NCBI GenBank assembly: GCA_030295235.1
Contig: AP026123.1
Location: forward strand, 1,860,001-1,924,000
Length of the DNA stretch: 64,000 nucleotides
From: Fistulifera solaris
Taxonomy: Eukaryota > Bacillariophyta > Bacillariophyceae > Naviculales > Stauroneidaceae
Direction of reading: 5' to 3'
The position numbers were made by a program, and so were the translations under genes. A model generated the notes under the pieces. The model had not been told where the DNA came from, did not search any database, and saw nothing but the letters and a program-made list of their open reading frames with translations. Positions within the stretch are counted from its first letter, which is position 1. Each line of letters starts with the position of its first letter. Below are positions 62,744 to 64,000 of this stretch, in pieces.

Positions 62744-63448
62744 ATGTTTATTCGACAATCTTTCTCTCTGTTGTACCTCGTGTTGCCCACCCTCGCCCTC
62801 ACGAATCTTCACTTTAAAATAAAGCGTTCCTGTTCACTTGCCGCTACTCTTATTTCGACGCGGAACGAGCTGGTTTGTGATATTGACAAAGCATTGTTTC
62901 GCAACCAGAACCCTGATTCTCTCTTGCAGCGTCTTGAAAATCTAAATAAACTGGACGCCCCGAATCGATCCCCCCAACACGCTGGGTTATGGTATGTGTG
63001 GTACACCGATTGCCCGCCACCGTCGAACGGAAAGCTCGGTCCTTTCTCCGGATCCTCCCAACAATTTATTTCCTCAGAAGGAAATGGCTACCAGAACTTA
63101 CTAGATGTCAATGGCTGGTTGACAGCCACATTAGACGGAAAATGGGAAGAATGGGACGGGCGGCTACTTGAAGAAAGTCCAATGGATGCAGAAAGTGACA
63201 CAAAAGAATCTCGGGACTGGGGTGCCAATCACTGGAAAGTGACATTCATCAGGCTGCAAATCGCTTTGTTTGGCTTGCCAATATTTACACAAACGTTTCC
63301 ACCGAAAACTTCTCGGATCTGGCGAACTACGTTTCTCGACGACGACATCCGGATTGTTCGAGCCGGAAGAACAGGCCGTCGCGAAGATGAATCCGTCTTT
63401 TATACCAAACGCACACCACCACCCGGCGGAAAGGTAGCATCGCCGTAA
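62744..63448 (+). CDS. Plastid lipid-associated protein/fibrillin family (PAP)
   Basis: ATG at 62744 (MFIRQSFSLLYLVLPTLALT), 234 residues; a TTG-led extension upstream was rejected. The leader is a signal peptide, after which comes a basic stretch (NLHFKIKRSCSLAATLI), consistent with plastid targeting although the Phe motif is less clear than elsewhere. The fibrillin domain shows at the C-terminus: LFGLPIFTQTFPPKTSRIWR, TTFLDDDIRIVRAGRTGR and VFYTKRTPPP, and WYVWYTDCPPPSNGKLGPFS upstream. Fibrillins bind lipids in plastoglobules and thylakoids. It is convergent with another fibrillin-like gene 58 bp away. Confidence 0.83.
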   Translation: MFIRQSFSLLYLVLPTLALTNLHFKIKRSCSLAATLISTRNELVCDIDKALFRNQNPDSLLQRLENLNKLDAPNRSPQHAGLWYVWYTDCPPPSNGKLGPFSGSSQQFISSEGNGYQNLLDVNGWLTATLDGKWEEWDGRLLEESPMDAESDTKESRDWGANHWKVTFIRLQIALFGLPIFTQTFPPKTSRIWRTTFLDDDIRIVRAGRTGRREDESVFYTKRTPPPGGKVASP

Positions 63449-63506
63449 ATAAATAGCATTCGAATGTTATATCTATTTTTAGCTTGCAAAAACTTCCCCT
63501 CACGTG

Positions 63507-64000
63507 TCATGTGGCGCGAAGATCAATAGGTCTTGAAGGATTGATTAGGTCATTTCGCACCTGAACGACAATCAGGCCTCGTCGTTCCCAATCTCCTGCC
63601 GTGCTTTCTGTATCCTGGGGACTCACAAATATGCGGAGATCGGAATCACCGTACAGTACGCGTAGCACCGATGATCCCTGAATGGGTAATTTCAAAGCGA
63701 ACGACCCCAGATGCAGCGACACTTGTGTCACCGTTACGATGTAATCGTCAGGGCACTCTTTTCGTAGCGACGATGGCTGTCCAAAACTCAACCAAGGAAA
63801 AGGCCCTCTGTTTTTCTTTTGCGCGACTGTTGCCTGAAAGGTTCCTTCCGCACGTAAATGTACGCTGGGTCCAAGCAGTTCACTGTAATTGACAACTCGC
63901 AGTGCTTCTCCGTCCTCAAAATACTGCTGACCCGCAACGGTTTGTTCCGGAACGAACGAAAGACGTTTCCAAAGCGGTGGTGATTGATTCGGGAGTACAA
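63507..64000 (-). CDS. Fibrillin-like (PAP) protein (5' partial)
   Basis: The minus-strand frame is open from the stop at 63507 to the right edge (last full codon at 63998), so the start lies beyond the window; about 164 residues are visible. Its end (LRVLYGDSDLRIFVSPQDTE, then DWERRGLIVVQVR) matches the late fibrillin strand, and upstream parts (VVNYSELLGPSVHLRAEGTF) fit the family's core. The family call is from pattern memory, so moderate. It converges with the fibrillin gene at 62744. Confidence 0.7.
   Translation of the reverse strand, partial: VLPNQSPPLWKRLSFVPEQTVAGQQYFEDGEALRVVNYSELLGPSVHLRAEGTFQATVAQKKNRGPFPWLSFGQPSSLRKECPDDYIVTVTQVSLHLGSFALKLPIQGSSVLRVLYGDSDLRIFVSPQDTESTAGDWERRGLIVVQVRNDLINPSRPIDLRAT

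Noticed and set aside
1-64000. Retroelements or virus-like copies
   Set aside because: No reverse transcriptase, integrase, capsid or long terminal repeat pattern was seen anywhere in the window.

Overview
This window is nuclear DNA of a diatom, most likely a pennate species close to Phaeodactylum. The evidence is two fucoxanthin-chlorophyll-type LHC genes, several signal-plus-transit presequences with the diatom cleavage motif (a Phe just after the signal peptide, ASAFAP-like), short GT-AG introns (about 50-130 bp), dense gene packing on both strands, and a broken member of a diatom leucine-rich-repeat-like family. The species name is inference; no database was searched.

Layout. 1-5.3 kb: the end of a prolyl-4-hydroxylase-like oxygenase, a plastid membrane protein, a plastid glutaredoxin-2-like protein, and a head-to-head pair of LHC genes sharing about 375 bp of promoter. 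5.9-9 kb: a decayed LRR-like gene split by about 1.3 kb of foreign-looking DNA that carries two copies of a hairpin-rich AGAGAAATTTTCTCT array. 9.7-18 kb: ESCRT-III VPS32, a PP2C phosphatase, a GNAT acetyltransferase, a secreted/membrane RS-tail protein, LSM4 and an EDR2-C (DUF1336) protein. 18.2-22.6 kb: a tRNA-Gly(GCC), a 3' tRNA half-gene, and a 1,313-residue gene joining an internal ubiquitin to two HNH-nuclease-like domains. 24.5-44.5 kb: isocitrate lyase, poly(A) polymerase, a small leucine-zipper protein, an insulysin-type M16 protease, organellar ClpP, KTI12, a CK1-like kinase, a probable Nudix-aldo/keto-reductase fusion, a plastid coiled-coil protein and NTAN1. 45-59.3 kb: an SPX-MFS phosphate transporter and the complete ATR checkpoint kinase (about 3,100 residues). 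59.3-64 kb: an M50 metalloprotease, an HMG-box protein and two convergent fibrillin-like (PAP) genes.

Two things stand out. First, the ubiquitin-HNH-HNH gene and the Nudix-AKR gene are unusual domain combinations whose splice junctions can be read directly. Second, at least 18 conserved genes or exons change reading frame by one base, usually at or beside a homopolymer. In every case a single-base correction restores the family's known sequence and makes the total CDS length a multiple of three. This looks like uncorrected sequence error, so the coordinates given for these genes span the apparent frameshifts.

The genes do not form an operon-like pathway; this is ordinary eukaryotic gene order. 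Themes are plastid biology (LHC, Grx2, fibrillins, ClpP, perhaps M16), proteostasis (ClpP, M16, M50, NTAN1, ubiquitin fusion) and carbon or phosphate metabolism (isocitrate lyase, SPX-MFS, Nudix-AKR).
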